Shown in pieces: positions 1 through 13,094 of a stretch of DNA of 64,000 bases. The notes under the pieces are model-generated. The model was not told where the DNA came from. It did not search any database and saw only the letters and a program-made list of their open reading frames with translations. The stretch comes from Carya illinoinensis. Taxonomy: Eukaryota; Streptophyta; Magnoliopsida; Fagales; Juglandaceae. Positions within the stretch are counted from its first letter, which is position 1, and each line of letters begins with the position of its first letter. A program made the translations under genes and the position numbers. The stretch lies in assembly GCF_018687715.1 (NCBI RefSeq), contig NC_056766.1:9599501-9663500 (forward strand), in the 5' to 3' direction.

Positions 1-970
1 TGAATTAATACAATATGATTGAAAATTGCAAATTTTTTTGGTATTAATAACTGAACTTGAATTTATTTTGGAAAGAAGCTATGTTCACATATTTTTTGCT
101 GAACATGAGATTATTGAAAATTAGTGTTAAATTTGGAAAAAATTGCATATCGACAAGAGATGCATAATATTTGTATTTTCAAAATATTGTTATGAAATGG
201 AATGTAACAAATTGAAACTGAAAATTCATGTAAAAAAAACAAAAGGTTTTTCGCAATGACTAAAAGTTATAAAAATTACTATGTTAGTACTTGGCAACAA
301 ATCTACTACTATCAAGACAAACAAAGTCAACTCCTTACTAACTTACAAAGTGTGTACCTTTAGATTGTAAAGTTTTTGATGCGTAATTGTATGCCTTAAT
401 TTCATATGGCTTATTAACCTAGTTGTTTTCCAAAGAGGACTTGCCAATCTATTAAAATTAAAAATCAAAACAAATCCAAACCCAATATACAATGAAAGTT
501 TCCACCAATTTTTCAATGTAATTCATTGTTACTATTAATTTGAAATTAAAAAAACTAACAGTAGCTAACTAAAATAATCAAGATTTCGGTTGTGATTGAT
601 GGACAGCTATAAAGGTTAGAGGTGATGGTGAAGATAATGCTATTTTATAGGATCAATCAAATGTTGTTGATACGGTTAGACATCTAGCTAAAATCAATCA
701 AAAGATATAAAAAAAGAATCTAATAGGGAAATGAAATCAATTTATTCATGAAATAAAACAATAGCAATTTTTTGAAAAATGAAAAATGACAAGGATGGCA
801 AAGAAGGGTAGTAAAAATACTTTAAAATATTAGCTTGACCTATATTCAGAGTTCTTATGCTTATATATAATCACATTACTTTATGGTGTACACGGGAAAC
901 GTCTAAGTCAACTGTATGGAGTTTGATATTATATTTAAAATAATTGTATATGCCTTTTACATTTTGAATC
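1..970. other. AT-rich intergenic DNA, no gene seen
   Basis: AT-rich sequence with no open frame of note, no splice-like structure and no repeat that I recognise. It ends at the 5-bp target duplication of the solo LTR that follows. Confidence 0.6.
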
Positions 971-1186
971 ATATTTGTGATGACCCGCTTTTAAGTATAT
1001 TTTCGCTTAAATGGTTGTTTTTATTTTAATTAATATATCAGTTATTTGATTTTAATTTATTTACGTTTTAAAATTGGGTTTTAATTTAATTTAATTTATT
1101 TGAGGTTGTGTTTTATTTCTTTAAGTTGTTTTGTGGTTTTAATCTTTTGGCGGTTTGTTTCGTTTTTCCGGAGTGAGGACTGGACC

Positions 1187-1305
1187 TCATCTCTTTTCAC
1201 ATCTTTTTTCCCTTTTTCTCTTTTTTCTTTTTCTTTTTCCCTTCTTTTCCTTTTTTTCCTTCTTTTTCTTTTTTTCTTTTTTTCTTTTCCCTCTTCTCTC
1301 TCCCC
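1187..1305 (+). repeat. Polypyrimidine (CTTTT-rich) tract inside the LTR
   Basis: Nearly uninterrupted T and C with irregular CTTTT/CTTTTT units. The same tract, in the opposite orientation, is present in the truncated LTR at about 56870-56975, so it is a family feature and not a local slippage product. It creates spurious Ser/Phe/Leu- and Lys/Glu/Arg-rich open frames on both strands. Confidence 0.85.
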
Positions 1306-2264
1306 GATCCGGACCCCCCCGTGCTCTCTCTCTCTCCTCCCTCTCCCTCACGCCGGCGTCACCTTCTCCAGCCCCTACCGCCGCCGTCCGGCCACCGTTC
1401 GGCCTCCCACCGGTCCCATTCTCTTCCTCTCCCTCCGGTGCACCACCCCTCCAAAACCCATCCCCAACCGGCCGGCCGTTTGGCCGGAAAAGCTCCAAGA
1501 AGGGCGCACGGATTTTGCTCCGATCCGCCGCCGTCGCTCCACCTCCGGCCACCATTTCTTCACCACTTCATCACCGACTCCTTGCCGTCCTAACCCACCC
1601 ATTTCCGGCCTCCAACGACCACCGGAACAGCTCCTACGAGCTTGGTTTCCGTTTTGGGTAATCCGGCCATTTCCGGCCATTCCGCCGCCACCCACAGCCG
1701 TTCGCCACTTCCAATAGCTTCACAACCATCCCTAGACCATTCCCTATCAATCTCGTGTCCTAGTTTGTCCCCGTTCAAAAGTGGGTTTTTCAAACCCACG
1801 GCCACAGTGAATTTTCACTGTGACGTTGCTGTTTTTCCGCCGTTTGCAACGCCGCTTGTTTTCTAAAATTGCCGTATAGCGCTGTAAGTATTTTCCAAAC
1901 CCTATTTTCAGATTTTAATATATATTGCTCATTCAATTATTTACTGTTGTTGGTTGTTGATTCCGGACTGAGTCCGAGGAGTTTCGGGGGTCGGATGGAT
2001 GGAGGACGGAGTTGTCTGTTTAATTGATTTATGTTGGTTGGTTATTTTATTATGCATTGATATGGCATTTCATGGTGCATGCACGTGTGTTTTTGTTCAT
2101 GTGTGAAAAGCCTGTGTATTGGCGTGAGTGGTTTTACGGGTGCGTGTGTATCACGAGCCCAAGCCGGGATGGGTTATTATCTCGGTGGAGCTCCTCTGGT
2201 CACTCGGGAGCGGAATAAACTGAGTGATGTCCCCTGAGTTGTCGAGAGAGATGACGGGAGCGGG

Positions 2265-2402
2265 GCTAGGGGATGCTTGGCTACGAACGCGCCGGGCGCG
2301 GAACCGGGCATCGCCCTACTCACCGACTCCGTGGCCCTTCGCTGGCGAGGGCTAGAGAATGCTTAGCTACGCACGCGCGGGGCGCGGAACTGGGCATCGC
2401 TC
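2265..2402 (+). repeat. Two imperfect direct copies, 86-bp period, in the LTR
   Basis: A GC-rich block beginning GCTAGGGGATGCTTGGCTAC (2265-2316) recurs in mutated form at 2351-2402, each ending in GGGCATCGC. Both copies also exist in the LTR at 62940-63100 in inverted orientation. The duplication therefore predates the split of the two LTR copies. Confidence 0.8.
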
Positions 2403-2517
2403 GTTAGGTGTCACATGCGTGGTGGTACTCTACGGTGTGACACTGGAGCCAGGGTGTGCGGATGACCCCTAGGAGAGGTCATGGTGCATACGGTTAAAAT
2501 TGGATAATGGTTTGTGA

Positions 2518-2655
2518 GGCCAAATGGGACTTTTGGCGTGGGCCAGATGGACTTCTGGCGAGATATTGGGCCAAATGGACTTTTGGCGGCCAAATGTGAC
2601 TTTTGGCGTGTTTTTCGGAAAGGATATGTCTTTGGGCCAAATGGGATTTTTGGCG
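2518..2655 (+). repeat. Five hairpin units GCCAAA...TTTTGGC in the LTR
   Basis: Five short units of about 20 bases follow one another, irregularly spaced. Each has a GCCAAA-like left arm and a TTTTGGC-like right arm, so each can fold into a small stem-loop. Unit 2 carries paired changes (CCAGA / TCTGG) that keep its stem. The LTR at the right of the window has only two such units, at 62752-62770 and 62798-62817. Confidence 0.8.
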
Positions 2656-3127
2656 TGTGTGGAAAAAATTATGTTTTATGGGCTTTGTGCATTGGGCATG
2701 TTTCATGCATATTGTTTGAGTCCTATGTGTTTTTATCTGGTAGCGTTTGGGTTTACTTACCTGCGGAACCATTTGTGGTTCCGTAGCTTTTGGTGCAGGT
2801 GATGAGGATGAGGAGGAGGAGGCTGAGCCCAAGGATGCGGCTCCGCTGGGTTGCTGATGATATGTTTTATATTTGTTTAAAACTGTATTTGTGGTTTTTG
2901 TAATATTTTATTTATGTATGTTTTAAACTGCCTGTATTATGTTAAGAAAAAAAAATTCTGATACTTAGTTATATGACTTTCGTTATCCGCTGCGTTTTTC
3001 TTGTGCACACTTGTTGCCTTTGCACACACTTGGCACCCGTCAATGGGATGGTGACCCGGGTTGTCACCATCCGGACGTCTCGATTTTCCCGTGTTCGGGT
3101 GTGGGGAATTGGGGGCGTCACAATATT

Positions 3128-5292
3128 GTTGATGTAGCCAATTGTTGAACTATCACATTATATACAACTCTTAATGTATATGACGACATTTAAAAACTCA
3201 AACTTTTTCTAACAATCCAAAACAAGTATTGTATGATTATAAAAACATATACTATAGTAGAAGAAACGTCCATCAATATTAGTAACCATAATTTTGAAAT
3301 GATTGATAAACATATATTATAGTAGGAAAAAATATTTATGTAGTTGCACAATTTTAATTAAAAATTTTATCTCTATCATTATTTTATTTATTGTCAATTA
3401 TAAATATTTATTGTTTAGCAAATATCTCAATAAAACAAAAACAAATTTATAAATTAAGAAGATTTTTTTTAAAATTAAGCAAAAAAAAAAACAATTAAAT
3501 ACGTTATTCAAAATTTTTTTATTTATCCTTTTTTTTATAAGAAGAAAATGTTTTTGGTATTTGTTACAATACAAATTTAAAGAAATTCAAATTTTTCTTA
3601 AAACTTTTATTGAATTATACATTGAAATTATTATTGACAAATATGAATGTAAACTTAACAAATTATGAATTGCATTTATGCGAGTAACTTTTATATCCAA
3701 TTTTATTTAAGTTTATATATAAATTATTTTTTATAAGAAAATCAAAAATATTCATATTTGAAAAATTTATTGTATTATCTACAAAAAAACAAAATATGTT
3801 CTAACAAAAAAACAAAATATATCCAGGAAGTTTCTTGTTTCAAAAGCAAATAAAATATATAAAAACATTTTATACATCCTATTTCTTTTAGAAATAAAAG
3901 ATACAATCTGAATATATATATATTTTTTGTTACAATATATATTGTTTTTTTCCAAAGAATATAATCAATATTTCAAACTATAATTTTTTAATTTTTTTTT
4001 TTAAAACAACTCAACACATAATCAAGAAAACATATTTATATAATTGTATGTTTTTTATTGGAAATTCACCTTTGTCGTTATTATTACATTTATTATCATA
4101 ACTAAAAATGTATTGTTTAACAAATATTTTGTTAAAACAAAACAAAATAATAAAAATACAAGAAAAGCTTTGTTTGTATATGTTTTAATTAAATTCACAT
4201 ATTATTTAACTTGAATGTTAATATTGGTGATAATGTTCTTAATTTGATTGTTGTAATTTGTTATATGAAACTTGAACAAATAAATAGTTATTAACTATTT
4301 ATTGTTAATTTTTGTTAGGCAAGTTTGATATGATTAATTTCTTGAATTTTATTTACCAACTTTTCGACCTGTTAGTTGCTTCCAAGTATGCTTTACACTT
4401 TAATTTTATATATATTGTTTTAATTATATATATGTAGATATTAGCTTTATGATTTATTTTTCTTATCTATTAATTAATAATTTCATTATATAGTATTTAT
4501 ATTATTTTGATTATTTATTTATTTTATTTTATTGAAATTTGCGAATTTCTATTAAATATAAATATAGATACTTATTGTTTATCTTTTCAAAACTTCATTT
4601 TGTACTTCTTTTTTATATGTATGTGTTATATTTCTTAATTGTGCTTACGGAACTATTCAATTCAATTAAGATTACTTTAACTACCTACTAATAATTCTTT
4701 GTGTTTTTATTTTAATTTTTGCTTTTGTAAATTTGATTACTGTCGACATTAGTTTTAGTTATAATTCTCCTTAGTAATTCTTATTCTTTAGTTGAGGTTA
4801 GTATTTAACATTTATTTGTTTAATTATTTAATTTTATATCTATTTATCGTATTATTTTGTTTCATAATTTTGTTTTTATTTTTATAGATCTTTGCTACAA
4901 CTATCTTTTTTATATATCAATTTTTCTTTTCAGTATAAACACTTGCTTAGTATTTATTAAATGAAACTATATGTCCTTTTAGATATCAATTTCAAATTCA
5001 ATGTGTTGATCATTCCTTTATTTAGATTTAGTTTTCTCAACTCGGCTTAATCATTGGCTTATATCATTTCTTCGCAAACAAAATGAATAGTAGTAAGATG
5101 ACATTAACAAATAAAAACATTTTATTACAAATTTTTTCATTTAATATTTTTAACTAATAATGTATTTAAAAAAATTTACAAGGTTGTGGAAAATAATTAA
5201 GGAAAAATGTTTCATATAGTCTTTTATCAGAAGAACAAAAAAAGGAATACGTCAAAAAAAGAGATAAGTATAATCAACAAAAAATATCAACA
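3128..5292. other. Very AT-rich spacer, possibly the Helitron leader
   Basis: Over two kilobases of A/T-dominated sequence with many homopolymer runs and no supported gene. It lies between the solo LTR and the first recognisable Helitron codons. The Helitron 5' terminus (expected to begin with TC after an A) should lie here, but I could not identify it. Confidence 0.5.
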
Positions 5293-8200
5293 ATGGCTAC
5301 CATTCAACTTGGACAATTTTCCATTTCTGACACAAGTATATTGAATGATTATACACCAATTGTCAACATTGATGAGCACCCTGATCTTCTGCAATAGAAA
5401 AATTTATGTATCTCTAATAATAATATTGATGCAATTTAGATCTCTTTTTTAGAACATGTTGGTTATTCTCAAGACACCAATATCTTTTTGACCAATCAAG
5501 AAATGGATGCATCTACACTCAATACAGCAAATTATGATAATCAATATAATTGTATAGGTTCCTTATCACCAAGGTCAACAAATATATCTATAAAAACTCA
5601 AAGTGGATATAATCATGTTCTAATTGAACAAGTTTATTATATACCATTTATTTTTGTTGATATTTTTAAATGAAAAATTCATTTTATGTTTAAAGTAGTA
5701 AATATTTTGCTCAATGGGCTATATGTAGTTTTCAAGATCATTTCAATTGTGAAAGTAGCAGATCAAGGTCTTACAAAGGTAACAAAAAATTATAACATTA
5801 AATCTTTAATTTTCATATTCTATTTACTATTTTAATATTTTCACAGCAATTTATTTATTTTAAGAATTTCTATAAATTTTCAAAAATTATTTTATATTTT
5901 TTAGTATACATTTTTTTTTTTAAATGTGAATTCATTCATCATATCAAAATTACAAATGTGATTTATTAATATAAGAAAATCCAGACTATAAGTTAACATA
6001 CGCGTCTGTTTATGAGCATCACCACACACAAAGTGGCAAACATTGTATTAATTTCTAAACCTCTCCAAAGAGAGAGAGAGAGCACTCAGTATAAGCATAG
6101 TGACAATGCCCCTCCATCCTCCTAAGGAGGTGGAGTATGAGACAATATTGCTATAAACACTAAGTCTAAAAGCTTATTACTAAAATATTACTAACAAAAT
6201 ACATAAAAACTACACTACAAAACAACTAAAAAGAAATGAAACACAAGCACCGACAAGAGCCCCGACGGCACACCCATCATAGGCATTGGCATCATGAGCT
6301 TAGGAAACAGCACGAGTACCCAATTCGCGTACGGACCACAACAACATCGATTGTAGAGGTCGGTCGTACGTCCACCGGCTGTAACATCATTTGCCACTCT
6401 CAACTAGCACTAGTCCCAGATTGTGTCCAATCAAATAACTCATCACCCCGCTTGGTTTAAATAAGGATAACAAAACAAACTCGTCACCCCAGATTGTATA
6501 CTTTTCTTTTTCATCTTAGGTAAACAGTTTCATGAAATTGCATGGTTTAAACAAATATTACAAATTGTGCCAAATAAGACAAACTATTTGCTATTAGTCC
6601 CATGCTATAAATATTGTCCAGCAAAAAGATTGTATCGTGAAACAAATGGCTTTTGTTGTACTGATGAAATAATTTGTTTAGCTACAAACAATATTCCTGA
6701 TCAGCTCTATGATTTATTTTGTTCAAACATAGCTGAAACAACCAAATTTTTAACTTACGTGCGCACACATAACAACAAATTTACATTTTCGTCTTTTAGA
6801 GTTAAATTTGATAGAGATCTTTGCAAAAGAAATAGAGGAATTTATACATTTCGAACTCAATGATAGATTTATCATTATATCAATGATTTGTCCCCTTTGG
6901 ATGGATATTCTTCTTATTTATAGTTATATTTTTATGATAGTAAACATGAATTACAAAATTGGATTTTTGATTCAGAAATATTGAATGCATCAATTATCTC
7001 TCAACTTATCACCATTCTTTCTGTTAATCCATATTCGATTTTTTTTTTCAAAGACTTGGTGATTTGCCCAACTTGGAATATCATGAAATCTTTATCAAGT
7101 CAGTTCTTGGTTTAGATTAACATATTTTTAATGCTCCTGTAGCATCACAAATGGCAACAATTTGGATTAAAAATTATAACTCAAAACAATTAAATGGAAG
7201 GAATATTAAGGTTTACAATCATTCAGGTTGTAGTCATATAGGTCAATACTATTTTAGATGTTATAATCCACTTTAATATCTATTGTTGTTTCCTTATAAT
7301 AATACGGGTCAACATAATAACATTAAAAAAAAAAAAAGGTGCTCAATTTTCATCAAATGAAACTTCAACATTGTTTGAACTTCAGCAATCAATATCAGCT
7401 AATAATTTACTTTTAGGAGAAATGCATGTTCTATATTCTGACAATCTAATATTTCAATTTCTGTAATTGGAATTATTTTATTTTTTCAAATTTAATTTTT
7501 GTAGTCCTTTGAAAAAAAAAGGAAAGAGTCAATTGTTTCATATCGTGAATATTATTTCAACAAGTTACAGGTCAGATAAGATATCAGATCTATTTTGCTA
7601 TCCTTTAACTATCTGTTGCAACAATTTGTTATTGATATGTATGTCAAGATTGAAACATCAAGATTGAACTACTTTCGTTCTAAAAACAACAAATTCGATC
7701 TGAAATATATAAGAAAATTGTGGATAGTTTTTCACATAGAGAAAAAGATAGATATAAAATTAGCAAATACATTATATTACCTTTTTCTTTTATTGGAGGA
7801 TCAAGAGATATGCGAAAACGATATATGAAAGCAATGGCTTAAGTCCAACATTATGGAAAGCCAGATATTTTTTTTAACAATCATATGCAATCCAAGTTGG
7901 AAAGAAATTTTAAATGAATTGAGCCCATAACAAAAGCCACAAAATCATCCTAATTTGATTGCTAGAATTCTCAAAGCAAAGTTAGAAGAACTTAAATACC
8001 AACTATTCAAGCAACAAATCTTTGGCAAAGTTCCAACATATGTTTATGTTATTGAACACTAAAAAATAGAACTTTCATATGCTCATTTCTTGATTATATT
8101 ACAAATAGATTGAAAGATTTATGCTCCAAAATCTTTTGATGAAATCGTATCTACAAAAATATTTGATAAAAATAAAAATCTACATATCTATAAAACTGTT

Positions 8201-10795
8201 GTCAGACATATAATGTATGGTCCTTGTAGAATATTAAATCTAACCAATATTTGTATTAAAAGAAATGACACTTGCAAAAGTCATTATCCTAGAAATTTTA
8301 TGCCTAATATAACTATTGGAAATGATTTTCTTCCACAATATAGGCGTCGTGATAATGAAATCACTGTCAAGGTTAGAGGATAACATTTGAATAACCGTTG
8401 AGTTGTTTCATACAATCCATATTTGGTTACAACGTTTGATTCTCACATCAATGTTGAGATCTGCTTTACAATTAAAGTAGTTAAGTATTTTTACAAATAT
8501 ATCTACAAAAGTGATGACCGTGTTATTTTTAATATAATTTATGAAGAAAGCAATCAACCTCTTGAAGAAATTCAATTATTTCAATCAGGTAGATGGATTG
8601 CTTCACCTGAAGCCATGTGGAGGATTTTTGACTTTATAGTAAATGAGATGTATCTAGCAGTAAGTAGCTTGCACTTCCATCTTGAAGATTAACATCTAGT
8701 GGTCTTTCTTGCAAATCAAAACTTTAACTTTGATTTTTATGCAAAATGAATGCTAACATAGTTTTTTTCAACAATTCGTGCCAATGAAATCTCTTGAAGA
8801 TTGTTGTATAAAGAACTTCTTGAATTTTTTATTTGGAGCAACCAATATAAAACTTGGACCCCTTGAAAGAAACAAATTGTTATTGGCAGAATTGTTGCCG
8901 CAAATCCACTTGATGCCGAAATTTATTATTTGCGGATATTATTAAACCATATAAAAGGCCTTCTATCATTTGATCACCTTAAAACAATTAATGGTGTCAT
9001 TGCTCAAACATTTAGAGAAGCAGCTGCAATGCATGTCTTATTAGGATCAGATACATCTTTGAAAGATTGTTTATATGAAGCATCACTATATCAAATGCTA
9101 TACAATTTGAGATGACTATTTGCGACAATATTGGTTTATTGTAATCTTAAAAATTCAAGAAAACTATGAGAACAATTTGAAGAAAGTATGTCAACTTACT
9201 TTAAAAGAGTTGAAAATGACTCTATAAATGTCAGAAAAGAAATTTTATGGCATATTTTCTCCATACTTGAGTCAATGGGAAAAGACATCAACATGTTTCA
9301 TCTTTTAGATAATGATATTTCTTTTGATGAAGACCAATTTCAATCTAGAGAGATTAATGATGAATTAGCAATCATAATTTCAAAAGAAGACCTTTTAGCA
9401 TTAACAATTCTCAATGACGAACAACAACATGCCTATGATTTAATTTTATAGAAGGTTTTTTCATATCAAGCAAATTCATTCTTTATTGATGGTCCAAGTG
9501 GAACAAGAAACACATTTTTATACAAAGCACTCATTGCTACAATAAGGTCTAAACAACTAATAGTACTTGCAACTACATCATATAGTATTGTTGCGTCTAT
9601 TTTAATTGGAGGTCGAATAACACATTCACGATTTAAGATTTCACTAAATTTTGACAAAAACAATACTTACAATATTAGCAAACAAAGTGGACTTGCGAGA
9701 TTATTATGTGTTGCAAAATTAATCATATATGATGAAGCTCCTATGTCCAAAAAGCAATCTATAGAAGCATTGGATATAATATTTCGAGATATCAATTATT
9801 CAGAATCATTATTTGGTGGAAATGGTGTTGTTTTCAATGGAGATTTTTGACATCTCTTACCTGTTGTCTGTAAAAGTACAAGACAAGAATATATTGATGC
9901 AAGTTTACTTTCTTCTTACTTATGGTCTTCTCTAACTAAGATTTCCTTGACTCAAAACATGAGAGCAAGATTAGATCAAAAAATTTTTAATTATTTATTT
10001 CAATTGGGCAATGGAACATCACCGATCACGATTGAAGAAGAGACGAGAATTCATGATGATATGCTTATCCATTATGAAAGTGATGCTATTTCTTTGTAAA
10101 AACTGATAGATACTTTTTTTGTAACATTCAAGATTACTCAGAAAATCTGTCTGAAATGTTTAATTGAGCTATATTGACTCCAAAAAATAATTTTGTTCAT
10201 GAAATAAATTCTACACTTATACAGATGTTTTCAGGTGAGCTAAGGCAATGTTATAGCTTCGATGAAATAAATGATATGTCTGAACAACACATTATGGAGA
10301 ACTTTTTGAATACTTTAACACCAAATGGGATCCGACCTCATGAATTGCTACTTAAAAAAATTGTCCAATTATGTTATTAAGAAACATTAATCCATTAGAA
10401 GGCTTATGCAATGGAACTCATCTAATATGTCGCAACTTTCAACGTAACGTCATTGATGCAGAAATTGCAGTTGGTCATCATAATGATAAAAGATTTTTTA
10501 TACCAAGAATTCCATTATTGCCAAATGCTGATGAAATAATGATTTTCCATTCAAGAGAACTCAATTCTCTATTAGATTAAGCTTTGTAATGACAATTAAT
10601 AAAGCACACGGCCAAACATTGGATTTCGTAAGGATATATTGCTGCAACTTATATTTTCTCATGGGCAATTATATATTACATTATCAAGAGTTAAGATAGC
10701 TGCTTCAATAAAAATTTTAATAAGGCCAACATCGGCTAAAAGATCTTAACAAAATTACACAAAAAATCTTGTATATAGAGAATTATTAAACTCGG
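5293..10795 (+). pseudogene. Helitron Rep-helicase (RepHel) relic
   Basis: The gene is broken but recognisable in order. An ATG at 5293 opens a short N-terminal piece. At 6567-6863 lies a stretch with the CCTDEI...LATNN...QLYDLFCSN pattern of the Helitron N-terminal domain. Around 7960-8400 comes the Rep domain, where the HxH metal-binding motif now reads YAH, so one histidine is lost. A conserved block NVEICFTIKVVKY...YIYK follows at 8450-8510. From 9360 the PIF1-like helicase begins. Its Walker A region reads GPSGTRNTF instead of the usual GxGKT form, Walker B is IIYDEAP (about 9727), and the C-terminal MTINKAHGQT motif lies at about 10590. The protein would have nicked and unwound DNA for rolling-circle transposition. 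Many stops, shifts and the lost motif residues make it nonfunctional. An intron in the original gene around 5780-6520 is plausible, because coding homology stops and resumes there. Confidence 0.85.
5909..6490 (-). mobile_element. 5'-truncated LINE fragment inserted in the Helitron
   Basis: The block is richer in G and C than its surroundings. On the plus strand it begins with a run of T (5911-5921), which is a poly(A) tail when read on the minus strand. Read on the minus strand it contains CCTCCTTAGGAGG flanked by short GTCTCA and GGAGG elements, closely like the 3' part of the poly(A) retroposon at 19736-21197 (around 20850-20930). It interrupts Helitron coding homology, which resumes after about 6520. 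GTATAC occurs near both ends but the target duplication is not convincing. The right boundary is approximate. Confidence 0.5.
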
Positions 10796-10922
10796 CATTC
10801 CATCTTAAGATTATACAATTAAGTTAATTCAATAATCTACATTCCTATTGTCATTATTTTAGAAACCTTCAAGTTTAAATATTAATATATTTTTTTTCAT
10901 TTTTTTATATGTAGTGTCCAGA

Positions 10923-12696
10923 ATGCGAAAACTATATATATCGATCAAGGATATTACACCAAGGACAAGAAATTGAAATTGGAGAATTAAAATGCTTGTA
11001 GTAGAAAAATTTTCAAAACGGACGGCATAACATTCGCCGTTGAAATATCAACATTCAATTTTGATTAACGCTGAGGTATAGTATTTGATATTCGGTAAAT
11101 TTACAAAAAATTATAACTTTATATTTTTTTTATATAAAATATTGTCTAAACAATAATAACCATAACTTAGCTTCTATTGAAAATATTTTATTTTAATATT
11201 TTTCAGAAAAATCGAGTACAAGCAACCATGTTTAGTAAATATATTGATTTACGGGATGACTTTTTGCATATATGCCGATCATATTACATCAATAATGCTT
11301 ACGTGAAATTATTAGATCCTAGATATAGAATTGAAATTCATGAATATCAGTGGATCTTAAATTTAAAGCCAATAAATGAAGAAATTGCAAATGATAAAGA
11401 GGCATTACAACCACCAGATTATGATCGTTACATTTAGCGAACTTCATAAATATGAAGAAGCTAAACCAATCATTATTATTACTAGATGATTAAAAGTCAC
11501 TTCTTACAATGATATTATTGAAAAAAAGAATTTTATATTTTTATTTTTGTATAATATGCTTATACCAAATCTAACACATCTTTTTAATTTAGAACTTTTT
11601 TTGTCAACTTAACCAACAAGTGTGTTTAAAATGAATCCTATAATTCCTAACTCAACATCATTGCAAGAATGATAATGCATATTTTCCTTTTTTTCCCCTT
11701 AATTTTAAAATAAATTTTTATTAGTTATTTTCTTCAAAATATAACTGTTACATTTTCAAAAACCTTCTTTAATTTTTATTTTATTTAACTTTTCCTAGGG
11801 CAACACTCAATGATTTTTTGCTTGAAGATGCAATTACAAGATACTTGGATCCAACGCACACATCTACCTCTATTCATATTTTTCACTTATTAACCAAGCT
11901 TTTTGATGTTGCAAAACTACTCAAGACTTCACAACCTGCAGCAGTAAAATTATATTCTAAACAATGCCTTCTTAATTATTAAATATTAGATTACAATTAT
12001 TCTAATGCAAATTATAAATATCATGTAGAAGCTTAAATTTTGGGTGAAAGCCAAGATAAATTTGCTTAATCTCCAATAAATCTTCTTTTATATGTGTTGT
12101 ATTGAATGTAATAAATGAACATGATATGATTACAATGAAAAAGTTTCATGTTATCATTGTAAACATATTAGTTTTGCACAACCAAGGTATGTAACTATTT
12201 TTTAAAGCTTCAGTTTACATAATTATTCTAAACCTTCAGTTTACATAACTCAATTAAAAAATTTAACATATCTTTTCTATAGATGTTAACAAATAACTAT
12301 ATTTTTGTTGATAATAGATGTCGAGTATATGTTGAGGTTGATGATGGTATAGGACAGCTAGCTTTAGTAGCATTTGGTGAAATTGCAAAAAAAATATTGG
12401 GTTATTCAACAATTGATTTTATGAATCATACTGGCAGTGTAATACAATATTATATTTTTTTTAACCTTTTCAATTCAAATAAAAAAATTATAAACCAAAG
12501 CATAAATTATTATAACATATTTTTTATTTTTTTACAGAACCATCTACCATTCTTGGAAAGCATGGCCAAAGAAATTTCACTAAAAGAATGCATAATAGCA
12601 CTTGGCGCAGATATAGACCAGAGGAACCAACAACGCCATAAGAAATTTAATATCTTATCAATTGATCCTAAAAAAGAAGAAGAAAATGTTGATTAG
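10923..12696 (+). pseudogene. Helitron-borne replication protein A-like relic
   Basis: A second Helitron gene encoding an RPA70-like single-strand DNA-binding protein. An ATG at 10923 opens MRKLYISIKDITPRTRNW, typical of the first OB fold. At 11205-11437 follows VQATMFSKYI...YVKLLDPRYR...EYQWIL, the OB-fold (DUF223-like) signature. At 12283-12450 comes RCRVYVEVDDGIG..ALVAFGE, resembling the C-terminal RPA OB fold, and a last exon ends at TAG 12694-12696. AT-rich gaps between these pieces look like introns. The first exon is damaged by in-frame stops, so the gene is called a relic. Such genes are known passengers or accessory genes of plant Helitrons. Confidence 0.78.
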
Positions 12697-13016
12697 CAAT
12701 TAATATGGTATGATCTTTTTAACTTCGGTTTGTTCTTAAAACATGAATCAAGCTACATTTTGTAAACTTATACCAGACTTCTTTAGCATATATATTACTA
12801 TAGTTTTTGCATAAAATTTTTGTTTTTCCTCTTTCAAATTTACTATTCTTATTTCCTTATCATTTCAATTTTTCTCCTAATTAGATTATAACTTTTTTTG
12901 ACTATATGATTTATAGATCTGCAAGAAAACATCCCTTGGAGGTTTTCTATATAATATATATAGGTGTATAGTATATATATAATATATTTATAGATTTCAA
13001 TCTACATAAGTTCATA

Positions 13017-13020
13017 TATA

Positions 13021-13058
<38 letters not shown>

Positions 13059-13072
13059 TTGTGTATATATAT
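13017..13072. repeat. (AT)n/(GT)n microsatellite
   Basis: A run of AT dinucleotides passes into GT dinucleotides and back to AT. A further (AT)n run lies at 13138-13158, just outside the Helitron end. Confidence 0.9.
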
Positions 13073-13094
13073 AATTGCCATATATATCTTGCCT

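Larger units (their letters stand above)
976..3122 (+). mobile_element. Solo LTR of a Ty3/gypsy chromovirus (2147 bp)
   Basis: The segment starts with TGTGATGACCCGC and ends with GGGGGCGTCACA, so it has the TG...CA ends of an LTR and a short terminal inverted repeat (TGTGA/TCACA). The five bases ATATT lie directly before it (971-975) and again directly after it (3123-3127), a perfect target-site duplication. The same ends in inverted orientation bound the gypsy element at the right of the window: LTR edges at 57190 and 62273, next to a polypurine tract and a primer-binding site. No internal retrotransposon sequence adjoins this copy. The simplest reading is that a full element inserted here and recombined between its two LTRs, leaving one. 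The LTR contains a pyrimidine-rich tract, an 86-bp duplication and five small hairpin units. Open frames within it, including one of 205 codons at 1100-1717, are low-complexity and not genes. Confidence 0.93.

Noticed and set aside
1100..1717. 205-codon open frame with overlapping frames on both strands
   Set aside because: It lies wholly inside the solo LTR and is driven by the polypyrimidine tract. There is no domain and the composition is extreme.
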